From positions 136,475-200,474 of the forward strand of contig CAUYUJ010018571.1 of assembly GCA_963575745.1 (NCBI GenBank): a stretch of DNA of 64,000 bases, given 5' to 3'. Below, in pieces: positions 63,865-64,000 of this stretch. The stretch is from Prorocentrum cordatum. Lineage: Eukaryota > Sar > Dinophyceae > Prorocentrales > Prorocentraceae. The translations under genes were made by a program, and so were the position numbers. The notes below the pieces were generated by a model that ran no database searches, was not told where the DNA came from, and saw nothing but the letters and a program-made list of their open reading frames with translations. Each line of letters opens with the position of its first letter. The first letter of the stretch is position 1.

Positions 63865-64000
63865 GGAAAAAAAACACACAGACACACTTGATCGTCGATT
63901 CCCCAGAAATATGGGAACCTATGGGAAGTGGGGGAAGACAAAAACTGAGACAATATAAGAAAATGTAGGGATTACTTTTATGTTGTGTGTATTTATGTGT
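63865..64000 (+). repeat. Dispersed repeat A, copy 2 (runs off the window)
   Basis: AAAAAAAACACACAGACACA, GATCGTCGATTCCCCAGAA, TATGGGAAGTGGGGGAAGAC, AAAAACTGAGACAATATAAG and TGTGTGTATTTATGTG. It corresponds to 13463-13612. The window ends inside it. Confidence 0.75.

Overview
This 64-kb window is nuclear DNA of a eukaryote, most likely a dinoflagellate. It is GC-rich and almost gene-free, packed with micro- and minisatellites, and its only recognisable proteins are decayed non-LTR retrotransposon (LINE) polyproteins. Their sequence style (RPG..LAD motif-B reverse transcriptase, C-x2-C-x15-H-x4-C finger, a C-terminal AGPPCE segment) is one I associate with dinoflagellate LINEs. No intact cellular gene, rRNA, credible tRNA, CRISPR array, operon or bacterial-type signal was found. 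The assignment is inference; no search was run.

Layout. 0-3.6 kb: broken LINE parts (RNase-H-like, then AP-endonuclease and linker). 4.7-5.6 kb: a degenerate GC-rich repeat. 6.0-7.95 kb: a 9-bp minisatellite that reads as collagen-like Gly-Pro-X on both strands. 8.1-10.4 kb: LINE reverse transcriptase, zinc finger and AGPPCE segment. 10.9-16.7 kb: GGA tract, CT-rich DNA, a CTTGGGG-type array, a 63-bp (21-codon) tandem repeat, a 53-bp tandem repeat and an AT-rich TTATT region. 16.7-20.7 kb: scraps, including a tRNA-like SINE candidate and a GC foldback. 20.8-22.5 kb: a CCG-rich tandem array running into a second LINE remnant (22.5-24.3 kb). 24.5-29 kb: a perfect palindrome, low-complexity DNA, a second foldback and a perfect hairpin. 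29.1-32.3 kb: a possible unrecognised mobile element with 158-159-bp terminal direct repeats and a gag-like reading frame. 34.8-36.3 kb: the best protein-coding signal, an unrecognised protein frame broken by shifts and a stop. 36.8-42 kb: inverted repeats, CTTGGGG arrays and several tandem repeats (~146 bp and 73 bp). 42.5-48.2 kb: GT, CT, GTA and CA/CATTCA/CACG microsatellites. 48.6-54.2 kb: second SINE-like copy, GAT tract, CTTGGGG arrays and one copy of a composite ~1-kb element. 55.6-59.3 kb: a 3.7-kb TAC microsatellite. 59.9-60.7 kb: second copy of the composite element. 60.7-64 kb: unassigned open frames, a CGA tract, and a repeat continuing off the window that matches one near 13.5 kb.

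No genes here work together in a pathway. What organises the window is repeat expansion, decay of LINE-type elements, and dispersal of several short unnamed repeat families present in two or more copies. These families, and the 29-32 kb and 34.8-36.3 kb regions, are the parts most likely to be new. Open frames longer than 100 codons are common here because GC-rich and stop-free repeat units keep frames open, so length alone was not treated as evidence of a gene. Many open frames also lack an ATG.
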